Source: Gari tellinella
Taxonomy: Eukaryota; Mollusca; Bivalvia; Cardiida; Psammobiidae
NCBI GenBank assembly: GCA_922989275.2
Contig: OV277864.1
Location: 1,302,001-1,366,000, forward strand
Direction: 5' to 3'
Length of the DNA stretch: 64,000 bases
The notes beneath the pieces are model-generated. The model was given only the letters and a program-made list of their open reading frames with translations, was not told where the DNA came from and searched no databases. Below, one piece after another: positions 40,838-50,929 of the stretch (positions are counted from its first letter, which is position 1; each line of letters opens with the position of its first letter). The position numbers and the translations under genes were made by a program.

Positions 40838-42940
40838 CGGATCCAGGATTCTTAGTTTGGGGGGGGGGGGGGCGTAAGACAAATTTTGAGGGGGTGGGGG
40901 GGGGGGGCGCTAGGGCCTCCGGTGAGTCCATGGCAATGTCCTGGTAATCGATTTTACGCGTTTTTATAACCATTTAGATGAGCTCTCGAGCTCTCCTGAG
41001 CTTAAACATCTGGTTAAAATCATGATGACACATTGCATGGGGCGTAGCCAGGCTTCAATGAATGCTACGCACCTCAGGGGGAGGGTGCGGGAGTGAGGTA
41101 CCCCTCCTGCAGGTGGGGGTCCGGGGGTCCTCCCCCGGTAGAAAAAGGAAACAATATGAACTGAAATGGTGAGCTTTAAAGTGTATTTTGGATACTTAAT
41201 ACCATCTTTGAGATGTCACTGAACCATACACTTTTGTTTAAAGCTCCGTTTTATTAGACATATAACATAATTTTGTGACGACCATTTTTCTTCTGCTAGA
41301 ATTATTCAACACGGTAGCTGAAGCACCATAGATTTCAGGCTGCAACTCTGTAGTTACTTTCTGAAAGGTGCTTGAGTCTGCTGAAAATTGAAATTTACAG
41401 ATTGTGGTGGGATGGGGGGGGGGGGTTCGGGGTGACCCCGGGAGAAAAATGGAAATCAGAACTAAAATGGTGAGCCCTGAAGTGTACAGTTGGAGATATT
41501 TGGGACACTGAATACGACTTATGTGAACCATACACTTTTATTCAAATCTCCGTCATTTTATACATAACAATATTTTGTGACTAACATTTTCTTCTGCTAG
41601 AAATAATTCTACTTTTAGATGTACAAAAGGTACATGAAGCACTGTAGTTTTTAGGCTGCCGACTTTGTAGTTACTTATTTCTTGAATTTCTGAAACCTGA
41701 AGTTGTTAAATGTTAGCGGGGGTCCGGGGTCCTCCCCTGCGAGAATTTGGAATTTAGACTTGAAATGGTTAGCTCTAAACAGTCTAAAGTGTAGTTGGAA
41801 GGATTTGGGACACTGAATACGATCTATGTGAACGATACAATTTTGTGCAAAGCTCTGTTATATTATATATAACATTATTTGTGTGTGACTAACAGTGATT
41901 TCTGCTACAAATATTCAACTTTTAGACGTACGAGAGGTACATGAAGCACCATAGGTTTTAGTCTGCCATTATGGTACATGTATGTACATAGTTCTTGAGT
42001 TTCTGAAACTTGAACTTGATAAAATCCAGGGGTATGGGGTCCTCCCCGGGAGAAAATTGGAAATTAGAACTGAAATGGTGAGCTCTGAAGTGTGTTTGGA
42101 GAGACTTGGGACACTGAATACGACGTATACGTGAACCATACAATTTTGATCAAAGCTGCGTTATATAAGACATAACATTTTTTTGCCGCTAACGCCCATT
42201 TCTGCTAGAGCTATTTGACCTACTTCTTCTTCTTCTTCTTCATGTATACAACACTCTCTCAACTTTGAGAATTATGTGTTGGCGCCAGATTTAATAGAAA
42301 CAACATTTAAAAGAACATCATGAATGCCAAAAGGTTAAAACAAATTAAAATTATATACAAGTTTATGGATTTAGCTGCTGAAAATTGGTGTTAGGACAGT
42401 CACAGGAACAAGAGTTCTGAATGTGTCTACTGTGACTGCTGATTGTATAGAGACAGGCAAACAGTTCCACTGGGCTACTGTTCTTGGATAGAATGAATAT
42501 TTGTAGGTGTCTTTTGACGTTGCGATATGTTTGAAAGATAATGTGTTGCCGTGTCTAGTTCTGAGATCTGATGTCTGGAGAAGTTGGTAAGGTGGGCAGA
42601 TAGCTACTACATTATGGATAATTTTATAAAACATTATTAATCTACATCTAGTTCTTCTTAATTCTAAAGTGGGCCAGTTGAGACTGTGTAACATAGACAC
42701 ACGAGAGGGATGTAGTTACCAAGTTAGTAAGATTCTGAAAGTGGATATTGACAAATGCTGGTGGGGGTCCGGGGGTTCTTTCCCCCCCCCCCCCCCCTTC
42801 CCCGGGAGAAAATTGGAAATTAGAACTGAAATGGTGAGCTCTGAAGTGTGTCTGAAAAAAACCCTTACCTTGACAGATTTTAGGGGGGGGGGGGGCGTAC
42901 GCCGCTTCCGCCCCCTCTAAATCCGCCCTTGCAAAGTTTA
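40838..42940. mobile_element. GC-rich transposon-like element N
   Basis: Inverted ends AAAGTGCGGATCCAGGATT and TCTAAATCCGCCCTTG, each next to long G runs (40859-40872 and 42880-42895). The interior has tandem units of about 310 bp (GGTCCGGGGGTCCTCCC with ACTGAAATGGTGAGC, near 41110, 41430, 41716, 42028 and 42765). A LINE fragment interrupts the fourth unit. The 20-bp repeat ACATCTAGATCTATTACCCC lies outside both ends (40779-40798, 42945-42964). No transposase was seen. Confidence 0.55.
42223..42725 (-). pseudogene. 5'-truncated non-LTR retrotransposon, RT C-terminus
   Basis: The minus-strand frame 42700-42371 encodes SLNWPTLELRRTRCRLIMFY, then KIIHNVV and YSFYPRTVAQWNCLP, the familiar C-terminal tail downstream of the reverse transcriptase domain in CR1/Jockey/L2-type elements (LxWxSLExRR...MYKIxxxxV...SFFPRTVxxWNxLP). 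It then ends in a stop, a short 3'UTR, and a (GAA)n tail at 42226-42242. The catalytic RT and endonuclease domains are absent, so it is a dead 5'-truncated insert. Confidence 0.82.
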
Positions 42941-43051
42941 TTATACATCTAGATCTATTACCCCATGTACCTGTGTCTTCACATAATCCGAATCTTACAC
43001 ATGTGTTTTCTAACTATGTAAGCAAGTATACATGTAGTGTATACTATCATG

Positions 43052-43843
43052 CAGGGCTGCCATAAGTTGATAATAAAAATCCTAAGATTTCAATTTTTCA
43101 GACGCAATTTTACTAATCGTACCTTAACCCCATACATTTAGTCCGTTTCTTGTTTTGAAGACACATGACTGGTTAAAACAGGTTGAAAGTAAAGCAGAAT
43201 GCGCCTTAAGGCGCATTCTGCTTTACTCTCAGGCTGTTTTAAAGCGACTCGCAACCAGATGGTGCATTAAAAATAGTAATTTGTAAATATGTGTCAAACG
43301 CTTATATAAATGGTAAAGAATTAGTTTAGGATAAGAAATTCTGTTTAAAAAAATGTATTTCAATAAAAAAAAATATTGGTCTCTGGTGGGATTCGAACCC
43401 GGGGCCCGGCATTGGCGGACAAAATTCAAAATAGGGGAAACCGCTTAGACAAATGGACCACGGAACTATCCGTTTATCTCGGATCGATTTAACGTTTTTC
43501 AATGTGTAGCTATCGAAAGTGCATACAACTTCGTAATTCGGCTCGTGTTTATGTCTGAGCCCGTGTAGAGAAGCAACAACAACAACTATACCGTCTACTA
43601 GTCGGTATAGAAAAACGATGGAAAATATCTAAAAATCTAAGATTCGGTGACGATTCTTGAGACTTTTTTTGGACTGATCATATTTTTTTAATGTCAGAAG
43701 CCAAATAATGCCACAAATTTGCTTTTATTTGAGTATTTTATTTTATTTTGACAAGTACACCATCCGGTTGCGAGTCCCTTTAAGCTACGATCTGCTAGGA
43801 TAAAAATCCGAATACTTAGGAAAAAACCGGAGAAATGGCAGCC
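43052..43843. mobile_element. hAT-like element family F, split by O1
   Basis: Left end CAGGGCTGCCATAAGTTGAT. Right end AAATGGCAGCC is truncated by about three bases. Contains the A hairpin (43185-43232), then is opened at TTAA by O1. The remainder is 43784-43843. Confidence 0.72.
43239..43783. mobile_element. TTAA-flanked element O1 with tRNA-like box
   Basis: TTAA at 43239-43242 and 43780-43783. TIR AGCGACTCGCAACCAGATGG and CCATCCGGTTGCGAGTCCCT. The interior (minus strand) has GGGTTCGAATCCCACC, a perfect pol III B box, at about 43385-43400, and TCTAAGCGG (A-box-like) near 43445. Removing it restores the F/A sequence. Confidence 0.78.
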
Positions 43844-43878
43844 TATATATAGAATGGAAATTAAAATTGTGAAATGCC

Positions 43879-44127
43879 GAAGTTCCTTTATGAGTACGGA
43901 ACAGATCGAACGATATGCAATGTCATATCTAACACTTATCATGCCGTAAAACAACAAATCGTGACGTCTGCTATGGAATTGTCTGCAAAATTTGTTAATC
44001 AACCTAAATTGTTCGTACTGAGAAGAAATTTGTCAAATAGTTGTGATCCAGATCAGACGCCGTGTTACTGACTTGGATCAAAACTTTTTGCAAACATCAG
44101 TCATATAGCGATTTGCAGGATAAGGGT
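43879..44127 (+). mobile_element. MITE family B, degraded
   Basis: Core arms CAAATAGTTGTGATCCAGAT and TTGGATCAAAACTTTTTGC. GCAGGATAAGGGT at the right resembles the B subfamily seen at 55617. Confidence 0.5.
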
Positions 44128-44204
44128 ACGACAATCTGTAGCGTGTTCAGGTTAGCAGTGAGAAAACATTTTCTTTCCAAATAGACCCGGTTACGCTTAA
44201 GGTG

Positions 44205-44325
44205 GTTTGACAGCGGGTTTGACAGTATACTCGTCCTGTACGAACAGTGTACTTGTGTAAACCGTATACAGTAACTCGTTTGCTTTTTTCCAATGCAACC
44301 AGTGTAGACCCAGACCTGAGCGCTA
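44205..44325 (+). repeat. degraded C-type fragment
   Basis: GTATACTCGTCCTGTACGAACAGTG and CAACCAGTGTAGACCCAGAC resemble the C left half. No ends found. Confidence 0.4.
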
Positions 44326-44515
44326 TTATCTTGAATTTCAAGATAGTGTGATGAATTTTCAAGATAGTATCTTGAATTTTCAAGTAATTATCTTGAATTT
44401 TCAAGTTACTATCTTGAATTTTCAAATAACTATCTTGAATTTTCAAGATATTATCTTGAATTTTTAAGATACTATATCAAACTTTCAAGATAATAACTTG
44501 AAGTTTCAAGATACA
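44326..44515. repeat. tandem 21-22-bp palindromic repeat
   Basis: About nine units of ATCTTGAATTTTCAAGATA(N)2-3, each able to pair with itself (CTTGAAxxTTCAAG). Reading frames across it are artefacts. Confidence 0.85.
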
Positions 44516-44787
44516 AAAATAAAAAAAATTCCTAAAGAGGCACTATCCGGCTTCCCACCCATCCATGCACTGAGAAAAATAGCCAGGTTTGTACTGTTTG
44601 CCGAATAAAGACTGATAGACACTAGAGTTCGACTCAGAGGAAGACAATCTTCAAGTGTTTTTAAAACAAAATCAATTGAGTTTACTCCCTTGAAAACGAG
44701 ATTTTTACTTAATTCTTGGCTTATTATATTATTTCAGTCTCCGTCGCAGAGTTGTTCTCTACTCTCAGTCTTCAGTCACTAAATGCC

Positions 44788-44990
44788 TTAACTCGTTATC
44801 CCCGGAAACTTCCAATGGACAAGTCCAGTTTGCAATACAGGCTGGTCCATTTTCAACTATTATAAAAGGGTTGGGTTTTTTTTATAATATTTTACAAAAT
44901 GACAAACAGTGAAGTGAAGACGCTGACCAGAGCAGGAGCCCTCTGATCGGGTAGAAGTCGCATATATGCGTCACTAGGGCTCAATGAGTT
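44788..44990 (-). mobile_element. MITE family C, degraded
   Basis: TTAACTCGTTATCCCCGG at the left and GTCACTAGGGCTCAATGAG at the right. The core palindrome is disrupted by small duplications (GTGAAGTGAAGACG). Confidence 0.65.
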
Positions 44991-45560
44991 GATTGCCCCA
45001 TAACTACGCCTTTATCACTTTTAGTTTATTCCTCCACTAAAGAAATTAGTTCCATTTTACACAGTCATGAATATGTATCACAATAAATATCTATTATATC
45101 CTAGCACATACTATAGCTGGACATTAGCTGAAAGTAAAGCAGAATAAAATGACAGGACTGCCATAAGTTTACATGAAAAATCCTAGGATTTCCAAATTTG
45201 CATTTTTCAAGTGCGATTTTACGAATCGTACCTTTACCCCATAGCCTATTTCTAGTTTTGTTGGCATGTGATTACTTAAAGCAGGCTGGATGTAAAACGG
45301 AATGCGCCTTAAGGCGCATTCTGATTTACTTTCAGCCTGCTTTAAGCTACATGTACTAGAAAAAATCCGAAGATTTAGGAAAAATCCGGCGAAATGGCAG
45401 TCCTGAAATGATAGAGGGGCCGGTTTAACTGTATATAGAACTCCAGAATAGTGAGCCATTGGATGTGGGTTCTGTAAAGAATTCTGCTTTACTTTCAACC
45501 TGCTTTAAGTGATCACCTGTCTTCCAAACCATAAACATACTATGGAGTAATGGGTTTAGA
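44990..45560 (+). mobile_element. MITE family A, host of nested F element
   Basis: Left arm 44990-45146 (GCCCCATAACTACGCC). Right arm 45480-45558 (ATTCTGCTTTACTTTCAACC to GGAGTAATGGG). F4 is inserted in the first hairpin arm; 45412-45479 is extra sequence of unknown origin. Confidence 0.7.
45153..45405. mobile_element. hAT-like element family F, intact, 253 bp
   Basis: Ends CAGGACTGCCAT and ATGGCAGTCCTG, with the 6-bp direct repeat AAATGA outside (45147-45152, 45406-45411). Interior: 70 bp of F, then an A-type arm and hairpin (about 45275-45345), then the F right end. The best reference copy. Confidence 0.88.
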
Positions 45561-45674
45561 ATTTGCTTAATGGTTAAACTCCTAAAACAAAACGTATCTA
45601 AACACTCGCATGACAAATAAAACTTCTCTTCATTTCTGGCCATGCATGCTGATATCGTCCAGATATGCCTTTAC

Positions 45675-45990
45675 TTAAAGAGACTCGCAACCAGATTTAG
45701 CTTTAAAAATAGTAATTTGTAAATACATGTGTCAAACGCTTATATAAACGGGTACGAAATAGTTTAGGATAAGAAATTCTGTTTTAAAAAAGTATGGCGC
45801 TAGTGACAGTCGACTGTCACTAGCGATTTCACGTCAAATTCGCTATTGACAGTCGACTGTCACTAGCGGTTTTACATTAAAATCGCTATTGACAGTCGAC
45901 TGTCACTAGCGAATTTGACGTGAAATCGCTAGTGACAGTCGACTGTCACTAGCGAATTCAACGTGAACTCGCTATTGACAGTCGTTTGTT
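45675..45990. mobile_element. element O2, right part missing
   Basis: TTAA then AGAGACTCGCAACCAGATTT. It matches O1 up to ATAAGAAATTCTGTTTTAAA, where a palindrome array begins. The tRNA-like half and right TIR are not found. Confidence 0.7.
45797..45986. repeat. 43-bp palindromic array in O2
   Basis: GACAGTCGACTGTC at 45805, 45848, 45891, 45934 and (partial) 45977, exactly 43 bp apart. Each is the heart of a 26-bp palindrome (GCTA..TAGC), joined by 17-bp spacers like GATTTCACGTCAAATTC that are themselves alternately inverted. Confidence 0.92.
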
Positions 45991-46440
45991 TTTTTTATGT
46001 TATAGTTTGGTTATGTGGTAGCGCATAATTATGTATACACTATTATTGTGAACTGAACTTAAGGCAGCACTCCCTAGTAGCGTTAATCGTATGAGAATTT
46101 TGTGAAGTTTGCATTTGTTTATCGATTAAAAGGAAGTAAAAAGCGGAAGAGAAATATTTATATATCAATTTTATTTCACTCTCTTTATCTTCCATTATTT
46201 TTTTTAATATAGCTAGTTGTATATCGGAAAGGGGAAATTGGTATGACTTGAAAAAGAACGCACCACGTCATGTATTAGATGGCGTTTATAGGCGTTGGTG
46301 ACCAACGTAGAGTCAGACCAGTGAGTGTATGTACACTAACCCATTAGGAAGCCAACATAAAATGCGATGGTGGTGATGATGATGTTGGTGGGTTGGGTGG
46401 GATGGGGGCACGCTTGAGGGGCGTAGATAGACCAATTGCA
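45991..46440. other. no clear feature
   Basis: AT-rich, no known repeat. A short (TGG/TGA)n-like stretch lies at 46363-46405. Confidence 0.3.
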
Positions 46441-48160
46441 AGGCCGGATCCAGCATTTGTTCAGGGGGATGGGGTGGGGCACAGGCGGGGAGGTATTGAA
46501 AGGGGTGGTGTTCTCCCTTGAAAAATATTGTGAAACTTGCACCGAAAATGGTGCATTCTGAGGGCGCTCGTAAGAATAAAGTTTACATCAATAGTATGAT
46601 GTAAATATCCCAAATGAAACATCAAAAAAGTTATTTCATAAGACAAAGAGAAGATAAAATCATAATCTGGAGAATTTTTTAACAGCTTTATCTCCATTCT
46701 CAGAAATCTATTACTTTCAACTATGGTCATTTAAAGATTTTCATCAGTGAAAACAGAACCATAAAACATAAAAATTCATAACTCTTCTGTCTATTGTATA
46801 CATGTATATCACAAATTAACATAGTGTACATGTACTTTGACATTATATAGCTGTCCAATTCAATTATCAAATGGACGTTTTCTGTTTCCAATTATGACGT
46901 CCATATTTGACTAAATATTAAAGGTTGTTATATACAATCTATTACAAAATATCAAACTGTGCACACCCTGATCTTTAGGGGCCATCTGATCTGGGTATAA
47001 AGTGTTTTGACAGAACAAGTTTTCAGCAGTCAACTGTTAACATATTAAAACTTCGCCGTTTTTCTCCCCTGAAACAGAAAATGGAAAATTCCAGCTTCCA
47101 AATAAAACAAACTTTTCAATTTTTAACTTTATCAAATTTTATACAGTTTATTACAAAATGACAAACAGGACTAATCCTGATCAGAGGACTCATTTAGGAG
47201 ACTTCTGAAGTTGGTCTGCATTGTTTTCACAGGACAATAGTTCTGGTCACTAATACACTGTAAGTATATTCAAACTGAACTCATATTCCCTAAAAACATC
47301 AAATGGACAAATTTAGTTTCCACTGTAAAATATTGTTTTTTACAGTACTGTACATGATAAAATCAAAAACAGTGCAGATCCTGCTCCAAGGTTTCCCCAG
47401 AACCACAGTACGCACTCTTACTAGGGGTGTCTGGGGGCATGCTCCCCCTGCACAAGTTAATTCCCAGATGATCAATGGTGCGTTCTGAGGGAGTTTTATC
47501 GCATTCAAAATTGGTAAAATGCTACATAAATCTACTATATTAATATTCGAATCAAAATAACATATCAAATTATTTAATATAGGATAAATTTTTCGACAGG
47601 TTATTTTTCGGCCATTAACCCATACCTATCCAATTATTGTACACACTGTCACTAACTCCGAGAAGGTGCTGTCTGCCACACTGAATCGGGGCTTAGGATT
47701 TTTGAAAAAATCCGGAGATTTTCGGAAAAAAACGGAGATCCGCAGAAATTATGGAAAATCCGGAGATTTAGGAAAAAATCCGGAGAAATGGTAGACCTGT
47801 ATAATTTCTAGATGGTCTCCTGTGCGTTCTGCGGGTGGGATGGTAAGGGGTGTTTCGCACATTCAAAACAGTTACAAAACCAACACAAATCTATGTAAAA
47901 AAAATTGCAATCAATATTGGAAAAATTATAATTTTGTTGGGGGGGGGGGGGGGGCACCCTGTTCCGTCGGGCGTAGTTAATTGGGTATTACTCATCATCT
48001 AGATAGGCATTTAAAAATGTCTTTGTTACCCTTTAGATTGTATAAGAATTTAGTATGTTCATCAAATTTAATTGGATTTACAGACATGTAGGATTTAGCT
48101 TCTCCGTGATTTTTCTTTCTTAAATGGTCACTGGTGCGTTCTGAATGTGTTTCGCTCTCG
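46441..48160. repeat. degenerate tandem element with G runs
   Basis: The motif GTGC(G/A)TTCTG recurs at 46551, 47478, 47822 and 48131, followed by similar sequence (CGCATTCAAAA). GGATCCAGCATTTGTTCAGG at 46446 and a G15 run at 47939 recall element N. Two decayed C cores (46940-47000, 47160-47230) and an F right end (47700-47799, ending GGAGAAATGG) are inserted. Confidence 0.45.
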
Positions 48161-48217
48161 CTGCGTCCCTGTATGTGACATACAGTTGCATCAAGAGAGA
48201 CAAAAACGGACAGTATC

Positions 48218-48810
48218 TGTATCTCGCTCTCTGTCCCTCTCTCTCTTTCTCTCTCTTTCTCTTTCTCTGGTTATCTGTGCCTGTGTCTGTCTCTGTGTCT
48301 TTCTCTTTCTCTCCCCCTCTCTCTCCCTCTCTATCTGTCTCTGTCTGTCTGTCTCTGTCTCTCTATCTCTCTATCTCTGTCGCTGGCTCTGTAGATGTCT
48401 CTCTCTGTCTCTGTCCCTGTGTGTCTGTCTCTGTCTCTCCGGCACTGTCTATCTCTCTCTCTCTGTTTCTTTCTGTCTCTGTTTTTTCTGACTTCCTCTC
48501 TCTCCCTGCCTCTGCCCTTCTATATCTGCATGGTTATCTGTATGTATCTGTCCCTCTCTCTGTGTCTCTCTCTCTGTCCTTGTATGTATATCTCTGAACC
48601 CCCCCCCCCCATTCTCTCTGCCCTTCTATATCTGCATGGTTATCTGTATGTAGCTGTCCCTCTCTCTGTGTGTCTCTCTCTGTCCCTGTATGTATATCTC
48701 TGATTTCCCCTCTCTCTCTGCCCTTCTATATCTGCATGGTTATCTGTATGTATATGTCCCTCTCTCTCTCTCTGTCTCTCTCTCTGTCCCTGTATGTATA
48801 TCTCTGACTT

Positions 48811-48850
<40 letters not shown>

Positions 48851-48900
48851 TTCTCTCTCTCTCTATGTCTGCATGTACGTTTGTTTCTCTCTTTCTCTTG
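48218..48900 (+). repeat. CT-rich microsatellite block with 104-bp units
   Basis: Pyrimidine-rich (TCTCTG/TCTGTC)n. Within it three longer units start at CTGCCCTTCTATATCTGCAT (near 48513, 48617 and 48717), about 100-104 bp apart. Long open frames of Ser/Leu/Val/Cys are compositional. Confidence 0.9.
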
Positions 48901-49380
48901 AAAAGGGAATTTACTTGTGTATAATGTAAACCGTTGAATAGATATAATATTATACTGATTGAAAAATGTTTAATGAAAAAACATTTCACAGCATAATTAG
49001 GACACATACTAAAGAATACTAGTTCAAGAGGGTAACCCAATTAGAACAAACAAGCAACTAATCTTCCTTGTGACCCTCAATCGCAAATTTTAAGCGCAGT
49101 ATTTGACAGATAAATTATCTGATAAATATAAGATATTTCCTATGTTTCCTTGATTTTGCCTGAGAAAAGGTTTTCTTTAATGAGTGTCAGACGCCTATAT
49201 ACTATAAAATCATTTAATTGCTCTTCTCTAATATAAGAAAATAAAAATTTAGTAATTTCATATTTTCAATACTTTTTCTCTGAATTCCTTTTTATTTTGA
49301 ATCTTTTAATTTTCATCGTAAATACATGTATATATGATAATAATAATAATACTAATGTTAAGAAAGAAAAATATTTAAGC
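48901..49380. other. no clear feature
   Basis: AT-rich unique-looking sequence between CT blocks. Confidence 0.3.
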
Positions 49381-49418
49381 TCGGTCGGGAATCGAACCCG
49401 TGCAGAGAAGGCAAAACG

Positions 49419-49456
<38 letters not shown>

Positions 49457-49490
49457 TTACCTGTGATGTAACCACTGGACTACTCGAGAA
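49381..49490 (-). repeat. tRNA-like sequence split by (GT)n
   Basis: Minus strand: GAGTAGTCCAGTGGTTACAT (A-box region, about 49464-49485) and GGGTTCGATTCCC (B box, 49387-49399), with a 33-bp GT/CA dinucleotide run (49420-49452) between them. SINE or tRNA pseudogene; not a functional tRNA. Confidence 0.6.
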
Positions 49491-49827
49491 ATCTTACCAC
49501 CCCTCTTTTTATCCGATATGTATTTCTTGAAACCATAGATGTCACGTTCATGGTGGCCGTCTGGAAATATAGCTACTTGGAGATGTTATGAATTTGTATT
49601 TTTCTTGCAAAATAAAAAGGGACGATTTGAACAACTCGCTTTACCTTTCTTTATTCCAACAGAACCGGTCTCAATTCGAACAATTTGGTCTGTTCAAACG
49701 CTAAATACTAAACACTAACAGTAAAAATCCCATAACTCTACAAATCGCCCGATAACAATACCAACTACCGAACACTTAAATTAAATACCCCACGACGCTA
49801 CAACTACCCGATAATGACTCCAACTGC
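49491..49827. other. no clear feature; short ACTACC-type echo
   Basis: A loose duplication near 49700-49820 (CTACAAATCGCCCGATAA, CTACAACTACCCGATAA). No gene. Confidence 0.35.
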
Positions 49828-50729
49828 TTTATCTATCTCTCTGTATATATCCGTATGTTTGTCTTCATGTCTGTATCTCTATCTGTTTCTCCCACGTTGT
49901 CCCCCTCTGGTTCGATGTATCTGTGTATCTCTATGTGTTTCTCTGTCTCTCTGTCCGTCTCTCTCTGTGTCTCTCTCTGTCCGCCTGAATGTCTGCCTGA
50001 AGGTCTGTCTCTCTCTGCGTGTCTCTCTATTTCTGTCTCTTTATATATGTGTCTCTATCTGTCTCAATCTATGACTCTCTCTGTCTATGACTCTATGTCT
50101 CTCTCTCTCTTTCCACCACTTAATATGTCGCTCTGTGTGTGTCTCTTTCTGTGTCTCAATGTGTCTCGTCGCTCTGTCTATGTCTCTCTCTATCTCTCTC
50201 TGTTGTCTCTCTGTCTTTCTTTGGCTATCACCTTGGCTTTGTCTGTCTCTGTTTCCGTTTTGCTGTCTGTCTCTCTATGTGTTTCTCTTATCTGTCTCTC
50301 TGTCTCTGTCTCTCTGTCTGTATCTAGCACTGCTTGTCTGTCATTATGTCTGTCTCTATCGCTGCCTGTCTGTCATTCTGTCTCTCTCTCTCTCTCTATG
50401 TCTGCATGTATGTTTGTTTCTCTCTATGTCTCCCTCTGTTTATTGTCTCTATTTTTGTCTCTCTTTGTATTTCAGTTTCTGTATCTCTTCTCTCTTTGTC
50501 TGTCTCTGACTGTCGCTCTATATCTCTCTGTCTCTGTCTCTCTGTCTCTCTCTCCAATGTTCTGTGTATGTCTGTCTTTCTCTGTTTTTCTTCTTGTCTT
50601 TGTCTGTCCCTGTATGTCAGTATGTCTCTCTCTCTCTCTCTCTCTACCTCTCTGTTCTCGCTCTCTCTTTGTCTGTATGTATATATGTCTGTATGTCTGC
50701 CTCTTTCTCTCCCTCCGTCTATCTCTCTT

Positions 50730-50765
<36 letters not shown>

Positions 50766-50878
50766 GATCTGATTCTCTCTGTCAGTCTCTCTATATAAAT
50801 TTCTGTCTCTCTTTGTCTCTCTGTGTGTTTCTCTCTCTCTATTTGCGTCTCTTTCTATCTTTCTCTATCTCTAACAAT
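49828..50878 (+). repeat. CT-rich microsatellite block
   Basis: About 1 kb of TCTCTGTC-type repeats, always pyrimidine-rich on this strand. An open frame of about 300 codons here (Ser, Leu, Val, Cys only) has no protein-like composition. Confidence 0.92.
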
Positions 50879-50929
50879 AACCTAATATGCACTTCAGTGA
50901 AATCTTTATATCTTTAATTGATTTAAGGC

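Noticed and set aside
45797..45986. Regular repeat-spacer array that looks like a CRISPR
   Set aside because: The spacers are near-identical and alternately inverted, repeats are full palindromes, the array lies inside a eukaryotic transposon and a second copy exists at 62441; no cas genes.
49855..50772. Long open frame of about 305 codons, and overlapping ones at 48145-48929 and 59870-60645 on both strands
   Set aside because: Composed almost wholly of Ser, Leu, Val, Cys (or Arg/Glu/Asp/Thr on the other strand), produced by TCTCTG repeats; no protein-like composition.
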